A stretch of 64,000 nucleotides of DNA from the NCBI GenBank assembly GCA_008921705.1, contig VFFE01007645.1, forward strand, positions 642,456 to 706,455. The letters are read 5' to 3'. The stretch comes from Burhinus oedicnemus. Its lineage: Eukaryota; Chordata; Aves; Charadriiformes; Burhinidae. The position numbers and the translations under genes were made by a program. Each line of letters opens with the position of its first letter. Position 1 is the stretch's first letter. Below are positions 12,629-26,365 of the stretch, piece by piece. Below the pieces are notes generated by a model. It was not told the origin of the DNA, did no database searches, and worked only from the letters and a program-made list of their open reading frames with translations.

Positions 12629-14389
12629 GTGAGTGCCGGGGGGGACACGGGGGGACACACACACACACGGGGACCCGGCCCGGTTTGCCCCGGGAAGGGG
12701 GGGAGCGGGGTGGAAACGTGGCACCCGGGGTCGCCGCCTTCCTTCGTTCCCGTAACGGCAGGGTTTTTCCAGCCCCCCCCCCTCCCCGGGGAATTGGGGT
12801 GGCGGCTGGTTTGGAGCAGGCAGAGGGGCAAACCGAGCGATGGGGCCCCACCGGGAAAAGGAGGAATGGGACACGGCCCCGACCGGTTGTGTGCCTGCAA
12901 AAAAATTTAAAAAAAATTTTTTTAAAAAATAAAGCCGTGAAGTACAGAATAAACACAGAAGCGCGAGAAGGCCGGAGCACCCAGGGCAAATGTCCCCTCT
13001 CCGGCCGCAGCCAGAGGCAGGTGCCACCAGAGCGGTGGGGAGGGAGGTGGCGAGCGCGGGGCGAGCTGCCCCCACCCGCCTGCCCCCCCCGGGGTGAGGG
13101 GCCCTGCCGCCGGCCCGGCGCTGGCGCCTTGACTTCGCTCAGAAGCCAGGTCTGGGATCCCAACGGCGTTCATCCCGGGAGGTGTTTCAGCCCGCGGGAT
13201 CCCATCTGGGCGACGTTTTTCATCCCCCGTTAATTCCCAGTGTCCTCGCACCTCTGCTGCTCTCCAGCCTTTCGGAGCGGGCATTGCCCCTGCGAATCCT
13301 GTGCCCTCTTGGCTTGGAAGAAACGGGGAGAAATTGCAGTGCCTGAAAGATCCGAAGGCTTGCCTAACGCAACAGCACCCTCTTCCAAACACACGGCCCG
13401 GGCGGCGCTGGCACAGCTGCCAAAGCGCTGGCAAGCCGCAGAGCAGCCGGGGTGACCTAAACCTTTAGAAAGGGAGGAGAAATAGTTCCGATTTCCGCCC
13501 CTCCAGCATGGGGATCGTCCAGGCCCCTTCCATGGAATAAGCGGAACTGACTGTGGAGAACCTGGAAAAGTTCCGGTTTCTCTGAGAGGGGGGAAGAAAT
13601 AAAAAAAAGGAAGAGTCACAAATGCATGAACACCTGGAGATGGCGAAAAGCGCGGAGGGCTTTGGGATCGAAGGTGTGGGACTGTGTTCCGTAGGGGAAG
13701 GGTGAGATTATCGTTGGTGGCCACAGGGCAGCTGCCCGATGTGCCCATTCCCCGTGGTGGCTGCAGCCGGGGTTCACCCAACTAACGCAAAATTTAGCAG
13801 TTATAAGTCATTTCAAGCTTTCTTTTCTGTAACGGTATCCTGCTGCTGGGGAAGGGGCAAACCCAGCCCGGGTTGGGCTTTAGCAACCGGTTCAGGGGGA
13901 TCCAGGTTCTTCTCATCCTCCCCATTTATAGGGAGCAGCAGGAGCGCGGGGACACTGGGTGGGACGGGGCAGGGTGCTGCTGCCCCGGGGGGCATCCGGC
14001 CCCCTGAAGGAAAGGTGCAGGATGATGCTGTCGTTTGGGTCACACCTGGGAAAGACGCGTGCGACAGAATGCGGCCCCAACGCGGCGTGCGCCCTGCGGC
14101 TCTGCGGTCCTGCTCTGTAAGGGCCCCTGCCGGCGCTCGCGGAGTTTTGCTGCCAGCTTCCCCGGGCTTTCACCCAGGCGTGATGCGTGGGGGTGACACG
14201 CTGCTCCCCCGGCCCCGGGTGGGCGCAGGGACAAGCCGGGGACTTCTCCCTCCTCTGCCCTGCTTTGCCTCTCCACACTGTCGCGCTTTGAAGCCCCGTT
14301 TCGTGATGCCTGTTACGAACTGTAACGTTATTTCTCTCTCCTCATTTTTGGGTTTTTTGTTGTGTCGTTCTTTTTTTTTTTGGTGGTAG
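12629..14389 (+). other. FAM20C: FAM20C intron 1
   Basis: A phase-2 intron of about 1.76 kb, from GTGAGT to a T-rich tract ending TGGTGGTAG. The first 900 bases are GC-rich and belong to the CpG island, with G-run clusters at 12638-12710 and a short (AC)n. A sharply AT-rich inverted repeat sits at about 12899-12932. Open frames in both directions here are explained by high GC content. I see no extra exon. Confidence 0.88.
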
Positions 14390-14562
14390 GCAAAATGAAG
14401 ATAACGAAGAATTTTTGCCGACTGGAGAAACCTCCATAGAGTCCTACCCGAACTGGTTAAAATTCCACATTGGCATTAATCGGTACGAGTTGTATTCCAG
14501 ACATAATCCTGCAGTCGAGGCTTTACTACAAGACCTGGTCTCCCAAAAGATAACCAGCGTTG
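14390..14562 (+). CDS. FAM20C: FAM20C exon 2
   Basis: The 173-bp exon starts with the G that completes W, then 57 codons, then one base of the next codon. It begins with an acidic linker ([13 protein letters not shown]) and continues into the conserved block containing [20 protein letters not shown] and ends QKITSV. The block matches the first helices and N-lobe extension of FAM20-family kinases, which in FAM20C take part in dimer formation with itself or FAM20A. Acceptor TAG at 14387-14389; donor GTATGT at 14563. The isoleucine of ITSV corresponds to human I258, a position I recall as hit in Raine syndrome; it is intact here. The linker is two residues shorter than human and diverges from it. 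Confidence 0.97.
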
Positions 14563-16298
14563 GTATGTTCGGCTCTATCTCATTTTTTATGATTATTTGC
14601 TCGTTGTTCAGGATCTCATTGCTGTTTGAATATCAATGAATATTTTGCACGGCTTCTCTCCGGCGGGCCTACAGCGGTGCTTCCCGACTTCTGCGCTCGT
14701 TTCCCTGTTAAAAAGAGGTATCGCCGGCTCTGTATTACCTGCGTAATCGGGAAGTCTGCCGGCAAGGCGAGGCCCGTTCGTTTCACAGACCTTTTAGTCA
14801 CGAGCAGGCTGAAAGCGCCCGATGCGGTTCTTTAGAATAAATACGGTGATTAAAGAAAGGATGGCAAAAAGCAGATAGCGTCTCGCTCGAGGTGGGTTTG
14901 TATTAGTGGCCAAGGATTCTTGAGAAGGCTGTGCCCGGCGGCGCTGGGCTCCCGGCGGTCCGGCAGCGGTGGCCCCGCGGGGCTGTGCGGAGCTGCAGCT
15001 CCCCGGAGCGTGGCTCTCTCCTGCGTGGGGACGCGCCCGTGTCAGCCTCGGGCTCCGGTTGAACAAGGTGACACCGTTCCGGGCTCTTCTCCAGGGCTCT
15101 TTAATGGCAATGTGTGTTTAATGGCAACGTGCGTCTCCTTGAATTTAGCTGCTTAGCTGCGCAGGGAAACAACCCGCCATCCCCAAGGAAAGCCCTGGGA
15201 TACTGGGAAATGCACACCCCGGGGGCTCAGAGCTAGAGAGCTGCGGCACAGCCGGCCCTTTCCATCGGCCGCGCGGAAAATGAAGTTGCTTGTGCTGACC
15301 ACAAAGTTGCTGAGTCGGTTTCCGAGGGCCGGAATGGCAGGAGCTGTGGACCCGCGGGGATGGTGGGCCGGCACCGCCGGGGAGGTCAGCAGGGCTGTAA
15401 CCCCGCGAGGCAAAAATTCCCCTGGCTTCAGCAGGAAACGGCCTGGCAAGAATAGCACCAGCAGCCCCACGGTTTCCATTTTCCGTCGTGTGAATCACAG
15501 CGGCTGCTGAGCAGGAATAAGGGCCGTGAGGCGCGGGTTGATGTGGCTGATCCGGATGGAGCAGGAGCGAAAAGCAGGATGCCACAGGAGAGCTTCTCCT
15601 GCAGGGCTGGAGCTGCCCGCTGCTGTGCTCGGCACACGGCTCTGCTCCGGGCTCTGCTGGGCTGGCTTCGGGATAAAGCAGTTTGTGGTACCCAGGTGCC
15701 ATCCCACATGCTGGATTCCAGGGTCCGGCGGAGACCTAGCTCATGGAAGATGACAAACGCAGGCTCGTTTTTTAACCTGTGATGGGTTTTCGGTCCCCAA
15801 AACTCTGGATGGGAGTGATTCATGAAGGAGCTCGGGGTTGGCAATTAAGCCACGTGTTGTCCCCTGTCTAGCTCAGCTGCGACACCGCAGGCAGCAGCAG
15901 GCTCTGCCCGTGCTCCGCTGGTCTGCGCTGGAGGGTGACAGGGACATGGCCCGGGTGACCGTGTCCTTGACATAGGCCGAACCTTTCCCCACCTTTCCCC
16001 TCAATACCAACCCGTTTCTGGTGTATTAGTGACACGTGCGAATGGGGATCGAGCCAGCACTTTGTAACACGTGTTACCGTTGCTCTTTGAGCACATCCAT
16101 GGAGGAGGAGGAGATGGAGACTGTGCCCTTCCCGGTCCCCGCAGAGAGCGGCAGTGCCCCAGCCAGCGCCCAGGCTGTCCCCAGCTCTGCGCAGAGGTGA
16201 TGCCCGACCAGACCGTCTCCTGGCTCATCTGTTGAGGTTTACACACCATGCATTGGCCGTGTCGGTGGTTTGGACTGCCTGGCTGCTAGGTGTGTCGG

Positions 16299-16499
16299 TA
16301 CTGGGAGGGTGGTGAGACCCTGGCCCAGGTTGCCCAGAGCAGCTGTGGCTGCCCCATCCCTGGAGGTGTTCAAGGCCAGGTTGGATGGGGCTTGGAGCAA
16401 CCTGGTCTGGTGGGAGGTGTCCCTGCCCAGGGCAGGGGGGTGGAACTGGATGGTCTTTGAGGTCCCTTCCAACCCAACCCCTTCTATGATTCTGTGATC
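16299..16499 (+). mobile_element. CR1 LINE 3' end, sense orientation
   Basis: About 200 bp matches the CR1 3' terminus: a plus-strand reading of the ORF2 tail (RVVRPWPRLPRAAVAAPSLE), then the 3' UTR, ending TTCTATGATTCTGTGATC. It is severely 5'-truncated. It is the only CR1 copy here in the same orientation as FAM20C. Confidence 0.95.
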
Positions 16500-17369
16500 T
16501 CTGTTTACCCCTCCAGCACTTTAGAGCTCAGCCGTGTTGTCTATGCAGGAGGAGAGCAGTGTTCGCAGCAACTCGGCAGCGTTCAAGCCATGACGTCTGT
16601 CACTTCTGCAGAGCAGTGGGACGGTTAAGGTTGATGTAGGGACATAGAAGCTGGTGGGAGAAGGAGGGAGGGAGGTAGGAATGAGAAATAATAGTTCAGT
16701 ACTCGCTCTTCACTTCATCTTCTGGGCTTGATCTTCTCTTGTGCTTCTGGGCATGTTGCTTAACCTCTCTACGCTTCAGTTAACCCAGCAGCAAAATGGG
16801 TATCGTAAAAAATGGGAGTGAAATCCTGACCCTGGTGACGTAAGTGGAAGTTTTGCCATTTACTTCCCTGGGGCCATGATTTCACCTAATGTGTCATATA
16901 GATGTGTCGTGAGGTTTCCATTAATTATGATTTTGATAGAGCTTTCGGATCAACAAGGGGAAAGGGCCACGGGACCACGGAGGAAGATTTATGACTGGTA
17001 TTAGCGATTTCCTATGGGATTGTCTCTCTGTTAATGTTTGAACAAGGCTCTTCAGAGCTCGGCAGGGCCCCTCATGCCCCGAACAAAAACACGGAGCCAT
17101 GGTTTCTGGCAGCGATTCAGGATAGTTTCCGTCAACTAAAACACGGGGTACATTTGGTGTTGGTATCGGTCGCTGTGGGAACTGGCAGGGAATGATTCCT
17201 CCACATAAATCCCAGTCTAAAATGAAGCGTATGGAAATGGAAGGGGACTTTGGCCAGTGTAGAGATGCCAGGATCTGAATTTTGCTGGTAGCATCCACTG
17301 CCCGCCTCTGTGGGGGCTCAGGAGCTTTGTCAGGTTGCAAAGCAAGAAAGAACATATTGTTAATACACT

Positions 17370-17390
17370 TTATTATTATTATTATTATTA
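17370..17390. repeat. (ATT)n microsatellite
   Basis: Seven consecutive TAT/ATT trinucleotides lie in FAM20C intron 2. Confidence 0.9.
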
Positions 17391-18563
17391 CACAGTGCAG
17401 CATCTCTTATTTTATGTTGCAAGTTCTTTGGGTGTTTAAAAATATATGTTTTAAAATAATACCTGCCAGTTTTCAGCTTTACTGCAGAGCAGCAGCAGGG
17501 GTTCAAAAGCACGTAAGCTGATTAATAAAGAGTAATATATTTGACCAAAGGACATTTATAGGGCCGTTCCATTCTTTTGCATATTCCTGCACATCTCTCT
17601 GGGTTTTTTTCCCTATGGTCATTTTTTGTTGTTTTGCTTTTTGTTTTCTTTTTTTAAGGCAGCTGCAAAGATGCCGGGTTAGAAGTATAAAATAAATGGA
17701 AACCTTCCTAACGGCCAATCTTCAGGCTTCTTTTTGCAAGCAAGACAATTAAATATACAGGCTTACATGTATGAGATGAAATGGGATATTGCTTTATCCG
17801 GTTTCTTCCCAGTGTTCAGATTTGCTTTGGCTCTAATAGAATTGGGTGCTTCACTGTGCGGGTTCCCGATACCTACCGTAATTAGAGCCAAACTGCAGCT
17901 AAACGGCTCTCGTAGCCGCAGTGTAATTCCCGTGCTCAGCCGGCGCTGTTTATGGAGCAGAGCGGTGACCAGACCCATCCCCTCCATCTCTCGGAACCGC
18001 TCACGCGACTGTAACGTGCAGTGTTATTTTAAAATGAAAACGGTGACAGAAGCAATTCCCCAGAGCAGGGAGCACCAAGGTGACATTTTCTCGCTGTTAA
18101 AGTTTAAATGGAACAAATCCATGGATGGGAAGGAGCGTCACACGCAGCTCCCACAGTGACACCTAGAGCTGGCCTGGAAAAGGACAGGGTTACCCCGGGC
18201 TGTCCGGCCGAGGGTGGCTTCTGTGCCCTGCATCAATGTACGTGTTTCCCGTTCGTTTCGTTCAGCGTGAAGGGGCAGCTCTTAATTTGATTTAATTCAC
18301 AGAAAATTTCCTCTTGCCATAAATAGGGGCCCAGAGAGAATTGTTTTGCCGCCGAGCGCTGAAACCCAGTTTTGCGAAGCAGCGCGCGCACGGGCAGTTG
18401 CACATTTCCTTTGCCTTTCGTAACTGCGTATGGCCCGCATAAACAACCACAGTTAGCTATTTCCTTGCGTATTTACAAGACGCCCGCACACGCTTGTGGC
18501 AGCACTGTCAGCACTCTGACGACACGTACGGGCCGGCGCGTTGCGGGGGCAGCGTGGTCTCGG

Positions 18564-18606
18564 CGCTGCGTGTGCTGCGTGTGCTGCGTGTGCTGCGTGT
18601 GCTGCG
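18564..18606. repeat. 9-bp tandem repeat (GTGTGCTGC)n
   Basis: About four and a half near-perfect copies of a 9-bp unit built on GTGTGCTGC lie in a GC-rich part of intron 2. Because the unit is a multiple of three, every frame encodes a tripeptide repeat (such as VLR or CVC), which explains the apparent repetitive open frames here. Confidence 0.9.
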
Positions 18607-21600
18607 GTGCGGAGGGGCCGCGCTGGGGGGCCGCCTGCGAGCGCAACGGCCCTTTGTCATCCCTGTGTTGGGTCAGGGGTCGTTTTTTTGAATCTTTAAG
18701 TTCCCCGGTTGGAAAGGTTTGGAAACGTGCCCTGCCTGAGTTCGTTTCTGAACCTGCGATGCCTTCAGTCTGTACAGGCGGTAATTAGAAAGCGAGCACG
18801 CAAGATTACTCACGCGGTGAATAAATGCGGCAATTAACTCAGGTGGACTCTGCTTCAAGTCAGGGGAAAAAAAAAAAAAGAAAAAGACAAGGCGCCTAAT
18901 ATTGAACCTAAATTCTGGTGCTAAAGGAAATTAAAAAACCTCATCCAAAGGGAGGGAAGAAGTGCTGTTGAGAACGTGTGAAAAACATCATGAAATGTAG
19001 CACCATTGATTTACTGTATAAGAAAACAATGAATCTGCCAAGAGTCAACAGATTGATTTACAATTCCAGAGGAAAGGAGGGGGCTTAAAATGTACAACAA
19101 AGCCTTTGAATGATATCACAGATCTCTTCCCCTCCAGAAGTCTTTTACTCTCTCGACTAAAGCAAGAAAGGCCTTTAAGAAGGAGTTAGCAGAATCGGCT
19201 GAACAAGAACAAATTAAGAGATGATGAGGGCTCGAATTTGTTTTGAAATTTGTTCTTTACAGCTTGAGGAGGGCCGTGTCGCTAGCCTGGGGCAGAGTAT
19301 TACTTGTGAAAGCCAGTCAACATGTTTATGTTAGATGGAAGCTTGATCTGTAAATAGGAATCCAAAATGGATCTGAACATCCCCTGTTTCAGATGTTGCT
19401 GCATCCCAGGCTTTGACTGGATCTCACCTCTCAGGCATCACCTTTGCATAATTAAATACGTTTTAAAATGTTTGTTGGGTTCTGACCAAAAGCCAGGTTC
19501 AGAGGTCCCATTGGGACTCTCGCCCTCCACCGGAAGACCACACGGTCCAGCCAGGCCAGCAGGACGAGGGCTGTCCTGCAGCAAGACAGAGGAGCTGGAA
19601 AGCCAGACCAGTTCAAATTCCAAATCCTTTTGGGTCAAATCCCTTTGGGCAACATTGGGTCTCTACTAGGGGCTAGTACCAGCGGCTTTAGAAGAGCGAG
19701 TCAGGAACCCTGTAGCATGCGGTTATAAAAATGATGGAGAGGTGCCAGGCAGCGCGTCTGTCACAGGGGATGGTGTCTGTGGATCAGGAGGGGAATTCAG
19801 GTCTTGTACTGGCGAGGGGCCAAGGTGGGCAATAGCAGACGTGGCTCATGGCCCGGACAGCGGGCTCGTAGATGGAGATGGAGCGGGGATCTTTGGAGGC
19901 TTGATCCAAAGTCCCATCAGAGAAAACAGAAGGAATCCCACCAATTTCACCGGCCTTTGGACAGGGCTGTAATCCCACAGACGCTCAAGCAAAAAGATAT
20001 CTCGGGGAATTTTTTTGCAAAGCTTCCTAAAATTAGGAAGATTTCTGTTCACATCTGAAAGCCCTTGCACTGGGTTAACAGGAAAGGTTAATGCTGCTTT
20101 CCATTTCCTTCTGCTTTGTGGGGGGAAAAGAGAGACTTTGAGTTACCTGAAGATAAAAGGGAATGATTGTATTGGGATTTGTTTTTAACACTGTGCCAGT
20201 ACATCCAGGAGCTGCATGAGACTTGATTTGGGGTACCTGCTGGGAGCTAGCAGGTTTATAAAGCCTTTTATGGAGCTGTTCATGACAGTATATTCAGAAA
20301 CCTTAAGAAAAAAAAGGTGAATTCAGAGTGTGACTAGAGTTTCCCTTGGAGTCAGTAGAGCCGTACGTTGGAAGACCACCTTAAAAATACCTACGCCTGC
20401 TGATCAGGACAGACTGCAGTGGTGTAGCATCCTCCAATTTCTTGGAAAAAGTGTATGTGTTGCTTCTGGGTATTAGAAATTCTTGAGAAAGGTTCCTGTG
20501 GGCAGTAGGTGAAGGGACAAGGGCACCTCCAGATAAGCCAAGAATGTTAGTTGGGGATAAGCTCCCGGAAGATGACGAGGCTCCCGCTCTTTGGCCATAG
20601 TGGCCAGAGGGACATGTCTAACGGAGCTCTGAGCAGGAAAGGGAGTTCCTGAAGGAATACAGCTCAGAAAATGAAGGGGAAGCCAGTAGGCAAATGTAAC
20701 GCTAAGTTAGGGCAAGGGAAAGAATCTGACCTAGAGGTCTGAGGGAATCATCTCCAGCAGGATCTGCTCTTTTCTGGCATTGCCACCCCCAAGATCTGGG
20801 CACCCCACGCTGCTTCCAAGTCTGCTTAGTTCCGAGGTGCATGAAGGGTTTTGTTGAGTCCAAAAAGACAGTCTGAGCTCAGGTGTTTCCCTCTCTGCAG
20901 GGACTGCAGTGTTAGGCTCTGCCTAGTCTGGACTTGGAGGGTGGCTTTGAACGGCCTCCAGCCTGGCCAGCACCTCTGCGGCACTGAAGGAGCAGCCACA
21001 GCGGGAATGTCTGCGCCCAAGGCCGCATGATGTGGAAGGAAGCCAACGTGGAGCTTGGGCACAGGCTGCTCTCCACCATGCACGTGGCTTCCAGCCTGCC
21101 CTGCCGTAAGGCACGATGGGACACCGTTCCCACCAGCGTCACCCTCTGTTTTGGGGAGGTCCAGAGTTTACTCCTAGCAGCAGTGGGGGGACAACATGCC
21201 AGCAAAACTTGTGTTTGGTTGAGGCTACTATTGCAACCAATTAAGGCAATACAATAAGATGGATCTAAAAAGACCAGGGAGATGCTTTTGTCTTACTTCA
21301 GCTGAATTATTTCTGACAGGAAACCAGGCCTTTGTGTCTCATGGAAGAATTATTCTGAATTGTTAATCTTCTTCATACATTTCCCTGCTTGGTGATGACA
21401 CACTCATTGTTGAGTTCGGCTGCTAACAAAATCATTATCTGTCGAGTGGCTTCAATTTGCTGAGAAACCAGTCCTCTTAGTGCATCTGAAACTTTGTGCT
21501 TAGCAAAGGGCATGCTGGAACATCCTTTTTTCTTCTTCTTTGCATTGATGTGATTTCCCAAATGCTTGGCTTCCCAGCCGTGCCTCAGAATAGGCTCTGT

Positions 21601-23525
21601 CCTTCCCGTTTCTCTGATGGGCTTACCGGATCTTGGCTGTGTTTTGGACGTACGTGTCTCACGGAGGAGAGGGAGCTGGTCTCTAAGCCCTGAGCTCCTC
21701 AGAATCGAATGAAGCAGCATAAATTGCATCAGTTTTGTAGAAAATTTAGAGAAAAACTGGTCTCCGGTTGGTGGAAGTCATCTGGAAGCAGCTGTGTTGC
21801 GGTCGCTGGGCTGGGGAGAGGTAGACCTGGCAGAACGGGGGCAACTGTGCCCCCCGGCGCAGAGGCTGATGTTACTGACCTGTATGGAGGTGGCCCAGGC
21901 AAAGAGGGGGGCAATTACAGGCTGGGCCTTAACGAACCGGGCAAACCCCGTGCCTCAGGCTGCATGTGGGCAGGGCGGGCGGCGGGGCTGGCGCTGGCCA
22001 CGCGTCCCTGGGAGCTGGCCAGACTAACCAGGGGGTCCCCAGGGCGCCGAGCCGGGCTGCGGGGGTCCCAGGGCAGCGCAGGCGGGGGTGGCTGGAGGGT
22101 TCCTGCTTCTCCTGGCCTTCAGGCGCTGGGCGAGCTGTGGAAGTGCCTACTGCTCCGTCTTCCCGCCCGTGCACATCGGCCGGCCTGTTCTGCGCCTCAG
22201 AGGGAGTTTAATTTGTGAAAGCCACGTGCTTCTGCCTTACCTGTTCGGTGCAAGTTATTTAATGCCCTCTAATTTCTAATTATTTATTTGTTCCTTTGGG
22301 ATAAACTGGAAATGCAAGAGAAGGCTGGGGTCAGCAAAACAGCAAGGCAGGAGGGATTTTATTCTAGGAGAAGTGTAATTACACTGGCCAGATTTGCATA
22401 GCGTTTTGTTGCAAAAATATAGATTACGAGTGCTGAAAGAGAGCTGATGACCCATCAGGAGGAAGGCAGAGAGATGAGTAATTAAAAGGATGTGCAGCTG
22501 ATGTTATTGGTTCGAGAAAAAATGTGTACAAGCTGTACAGGTGGAACAAGGGCAGCTCTAAGCCAAAATTTACAGAGCAAAGTAACTTGACATTTATGTA
22601 GTTCTCCAGTTGACACGGGTTTTGTCAGAACTGTAGAGAAAGGGATTGATTATCTGATCGTTCGTAGGAAGCGTTTTTAAAGGCCTGACTCATCCCCGCA
22701 GACACACTGCCGCGACCTGCCTCTCCGAACAGGGGCGGGAATGCGGGGTGCAGGTCGTTTCATTTATGGAGAGCAGTTCTGATTGCGGAAAGCAGCTGGT
22801 TTGCCAAAGTATATATGTCTCTTTTTTAAGTAGCCTTATCATCAAGTAAAATGCATTTTTATTAATTCTTATATTAAAAAAAAGTTCACTTTGACTTTAG
22901 CAACACTACAACCTGGCTGTTAACATGATATCGTCCAAATCGTTGAGACTGGTGTGAATAAATGTCCATCCTCAATTCCCACTGGCTCTCAACTGGGAAG
23001 CGAGCGTGTTTAAGGGCTGAGCACCGCTGGCCCTGGCTGTGCGGTGGGGACCACAGTCCTGCCCTCCCAGCGGGGCCAGCTCGGCTCTCCCGCACGGACC
23101 ACCCCGGGGTCCCTGGAAGGGAATGGGCGGGCTTGGATACATATCCATTGCGCAGGGAGGGGGTGAATTTACATATCTCTGCTGCTCAGCAGCAATTATT
23201 AAACTCGCAGCAGAGATCAGAGATTGCTATAGTATCTGCTCATACTTTTAATTAAGGAAATGTCTGCTGCGCATTGGTCTGTGCATCCCAGTCTTTGAAA
23301 GCAGCCCATCTCCCTTCCCAATGTGTGTCCCTATTAAGAGAAGTCCCAAAGTGACTGAAGATGGAGAAAGCAGGACTGCGACGGTCCGTTCCTAGGCATG
23401 CTGTTCGGTCAGGGTGCTTGTGGAGCCCATGCTGGGTCTGCCTCTGGCCAGACAAAGAGGGCAAAGGCACGTCAGGGCGTACAATCCATCTTCTGTACTC
23501 TGCACCCGTTGTCCAGTTCGGGTGA

Positions 23526-23738
<213 letters not shown>

Positions 23739-26365
23739 TAAGTAAAACAAGTCTGTGTTGTAGAGTGAAATTGTGGTGGAATAGCCTGTTGCCGTTTTCT
23801 CAGCCGGTAAAAGTTTGCTGTAGCATCTCTCACGGCTGGCGTGTCCGGTTCCCTGGGCTTGCCGCTGAATGGAGAGCTTCAGGGGCTGTTGGAACCTTGC
23901 CCTGCCGGAGCGGCCTTTGGGAGAGACACTGAGGAGGCTGCAGATACCTTGCAGGCTTCTCAGGAACGTTATTCGCTCTGATCCCTGTGAAATCTCCCTT
24001 CATAAATACGGGATGTTTCCGGCATTTCTTCCGTATGTAAACTCACTCCGCAGGTCTGAGCTTTATCTAGTGTCAGCGCTCCTCTGGAATATGGCCAGAC
24101 GAGAGGGATGCTTCAGAACCGCTTTGGGAAGAGCTAAATAGTATTTGTCTGATAAATTATAATTTAATCCGTTGATTTATTGTTGTTTGTATTAAAGGGT
24201 TGTACTAGTCATTTGGCTGTGGCTATGCTGACTCGGTGAAAATGAGTTTATCTGAGAGTGGTACTGCAAGGTAACGGAGCTAGAGAGAACGGGAAGGACT
24301 GGGATGATGCAGCCTTGGTCTGTGCCTGCCCGGATCCCGTCGAGATGGGGGAAGTTATTCAGATACAAAGCAGATGTAAACGAGTTCTGAACCCTGACCT
24401 GTACGTTTGTGTTGCCGTGAGGAGGATGGCTCTGTGCGTGTTGTAGAGGGTTGAGCAAAGGCACTCGGGGCTGCAAAATGTTTAATGAGGCTACTCAGTA
24501 TCTGTGTCGGGGGTACCACTGGAATAATAAATTCGTTTCCTCCTTTTGTTCCCGCTGTCGGGAAGTTCAGTTAATTTCCTCCAAGATGGTCCATAAAAGA
24601 CTAAAGTAACCGAGAACGAGTGGTTTGGAATATGTGTTGGCGTTGTGTTCCAGCTGTAGCGGGGAGCACAGCTCCGGGGGTAAGCTGCTGCCTGGGGACT
24701 GAGAAATTCCCCGCTTCGCTGTAGATTTTGCTCTAGACTGACAAGTACAGATTTGACTTGATCTTATTTGTCTGCCAGAAGGGCCAAATGAGTGGTCCCG
24801 CTTTCCTTCAACTCCCGCTTGAGCAGGAGCCCTCCTTATGTGCCTTCGTCCTGGGAATCGCAAGGAAATCCTATGCACTTCTAGGCAGCATTTGTGCAAA
24901 GGCCAAATGCCTCTGTGTTGTTTCCCAAATTGCACACAAATTCCTCCGTGTTTCCCTTGGATCACTGATTGCCAGGGAGCGGTTGGAGGAAGCACAGATA
25001 ATACTGGCAAGTCAGAGGGAAGGTGGTATCAGAGGGCGTCTGCTCCAACGTCTTCCCTTCCCCTCTGCCCTCTCCCCGAACGCGCAGGTCGTCACATCAT
25101 CAGCGCACGGGTCCATCCCCTCTGTCTGCAGGGTTGATGCGTGCAGGCACGATTCTGAATTGCGTCCTGTCCCACCTGCGAAATCAAGAACCAGGCGGGC
25201 TCGAGCCGCCTTTAAGTGTTTGGCAGAATGGTGCTTGCCCTGTTGGCTTTGTACACGGCGTGTGATTTGCTTCGTCCCCATTTGCCGAGATGCAGATAAT
25301 CTCAATCTTTATCACTGGCGTGACATTGTAATTCTGGGAATGCTAATGAGGTCAAATCAAAAGTTTACCGTTTCTACTGTACGTACCCAGCCTTGGCAAG
25401 ATGATGGATGACAATAGAGGTACAGCCACCTTCCTGTGTAGAGGCAATTACCACCATCCGCTAGAACACTAACAGAAAATGATGATGTCTCAATCATTCC
25501 CTGTGCTTGATTGGAAGGGCAGCAACACCCTGCTTCCTCGCTGCATTATGCAGACCACTGGAGAAGCACCACCGGAGCACCCGGCCGCGGTGTTCCTGGG
25601 CACCGCACCTTACAGGAGCAGCGCGGCTGTGTTTGTGCTGAGCATCGCTGAACGCGTTAGTGATTTAGAATAAGGATGTTTGCAAGCATTTGTCTTCATT
25701 CTGATAGCAGTGAACAGGGAGCCAGATGCTCGGCTCGTGTAAATCTTCCTAGCTCCTTTGGCAGCTGGTCCCATTGGCCTCCCTCACCAGCTTATGGACT
25801 GCTGTTGATGAAGTTCTTGGGGAGGTTTGCAGCATCATTTCTTTGTACAAAAATAAGCAGCCTGGAACTACCAAAAAAAAAGTCATTTAAAGCTATGAGA
25901 CTTCTTCTTGCAGGACCTTCTTCAGGCCCTAGGCACCTTCCAGGCTGTTTCTGGTGCCCCCTCTTTTCTGCAGGGTACTTTTCTGATCCAGGCTTCACAA
26001 AGCTGGCTGCGCCTTCCAGGTCAGGAGGCTCTAGGGAGCTCGCAGACCAGGGGCAGACATCTCTGGTCAGCAGGACTGGTGGTGGAAAGGGCATTTTTTC
26101 CTAAATACTTTAATTTGAGGACCATAAAATATCATGCTGGTGGTTACTTCTGAGATTCAGTTCATTGTTCCTTCAATGAGGCTTCCTTGCCCTTGATGGA
26201 TAGTCAGGATGTCTCCACGTGGTGCATCCTATGTGTTTCAGTTGTTGCTCTGTTCTCGGCTTTTCAAAGCAGCAGAAATTATGCTTTTCTTTCTCCTGAG
26301 TTGGTAAACCTCTTCGTACAAGCAACCTTCTTCATGAACCCCAGGTAACAACCATTGAATAGTAA

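Larger units (their letters stand above)
12230..13480 (+). promoter_or_regulatory. FAM20C: CpG island spanning FAM20C exon 1
   Basis: Base composition becomes strongly GC- and CpG-rich from about 12280 and stays so on both sides of the gap to about 13480, with exon 1 inside. This is the expected promoter and first-exon island of a housekeeping-like vertebrate gene. The stretch between about 12240 and 12440 may hold 5' UTR, but I see no start codon leading into FAM20C sequence before the gap. The start of intron 1 (12638-12710) carries several G-runs of 3-7 bases. The exact transcription start is unknown. Confidence 0.6.

Noticed and set aside
18541..18660. Cysteine-rich repetitive frame (CVCCVCC)
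   Set aside because: Produced by the 9-bp GTGTGCTGC repeat in intron 2.
24758..25411. 217-codon open frame in intron 3
   Set aside because: No recognisable family, and it sits between phase-consistent FAM20C exons; no evidence of its own promoter or termination signal.
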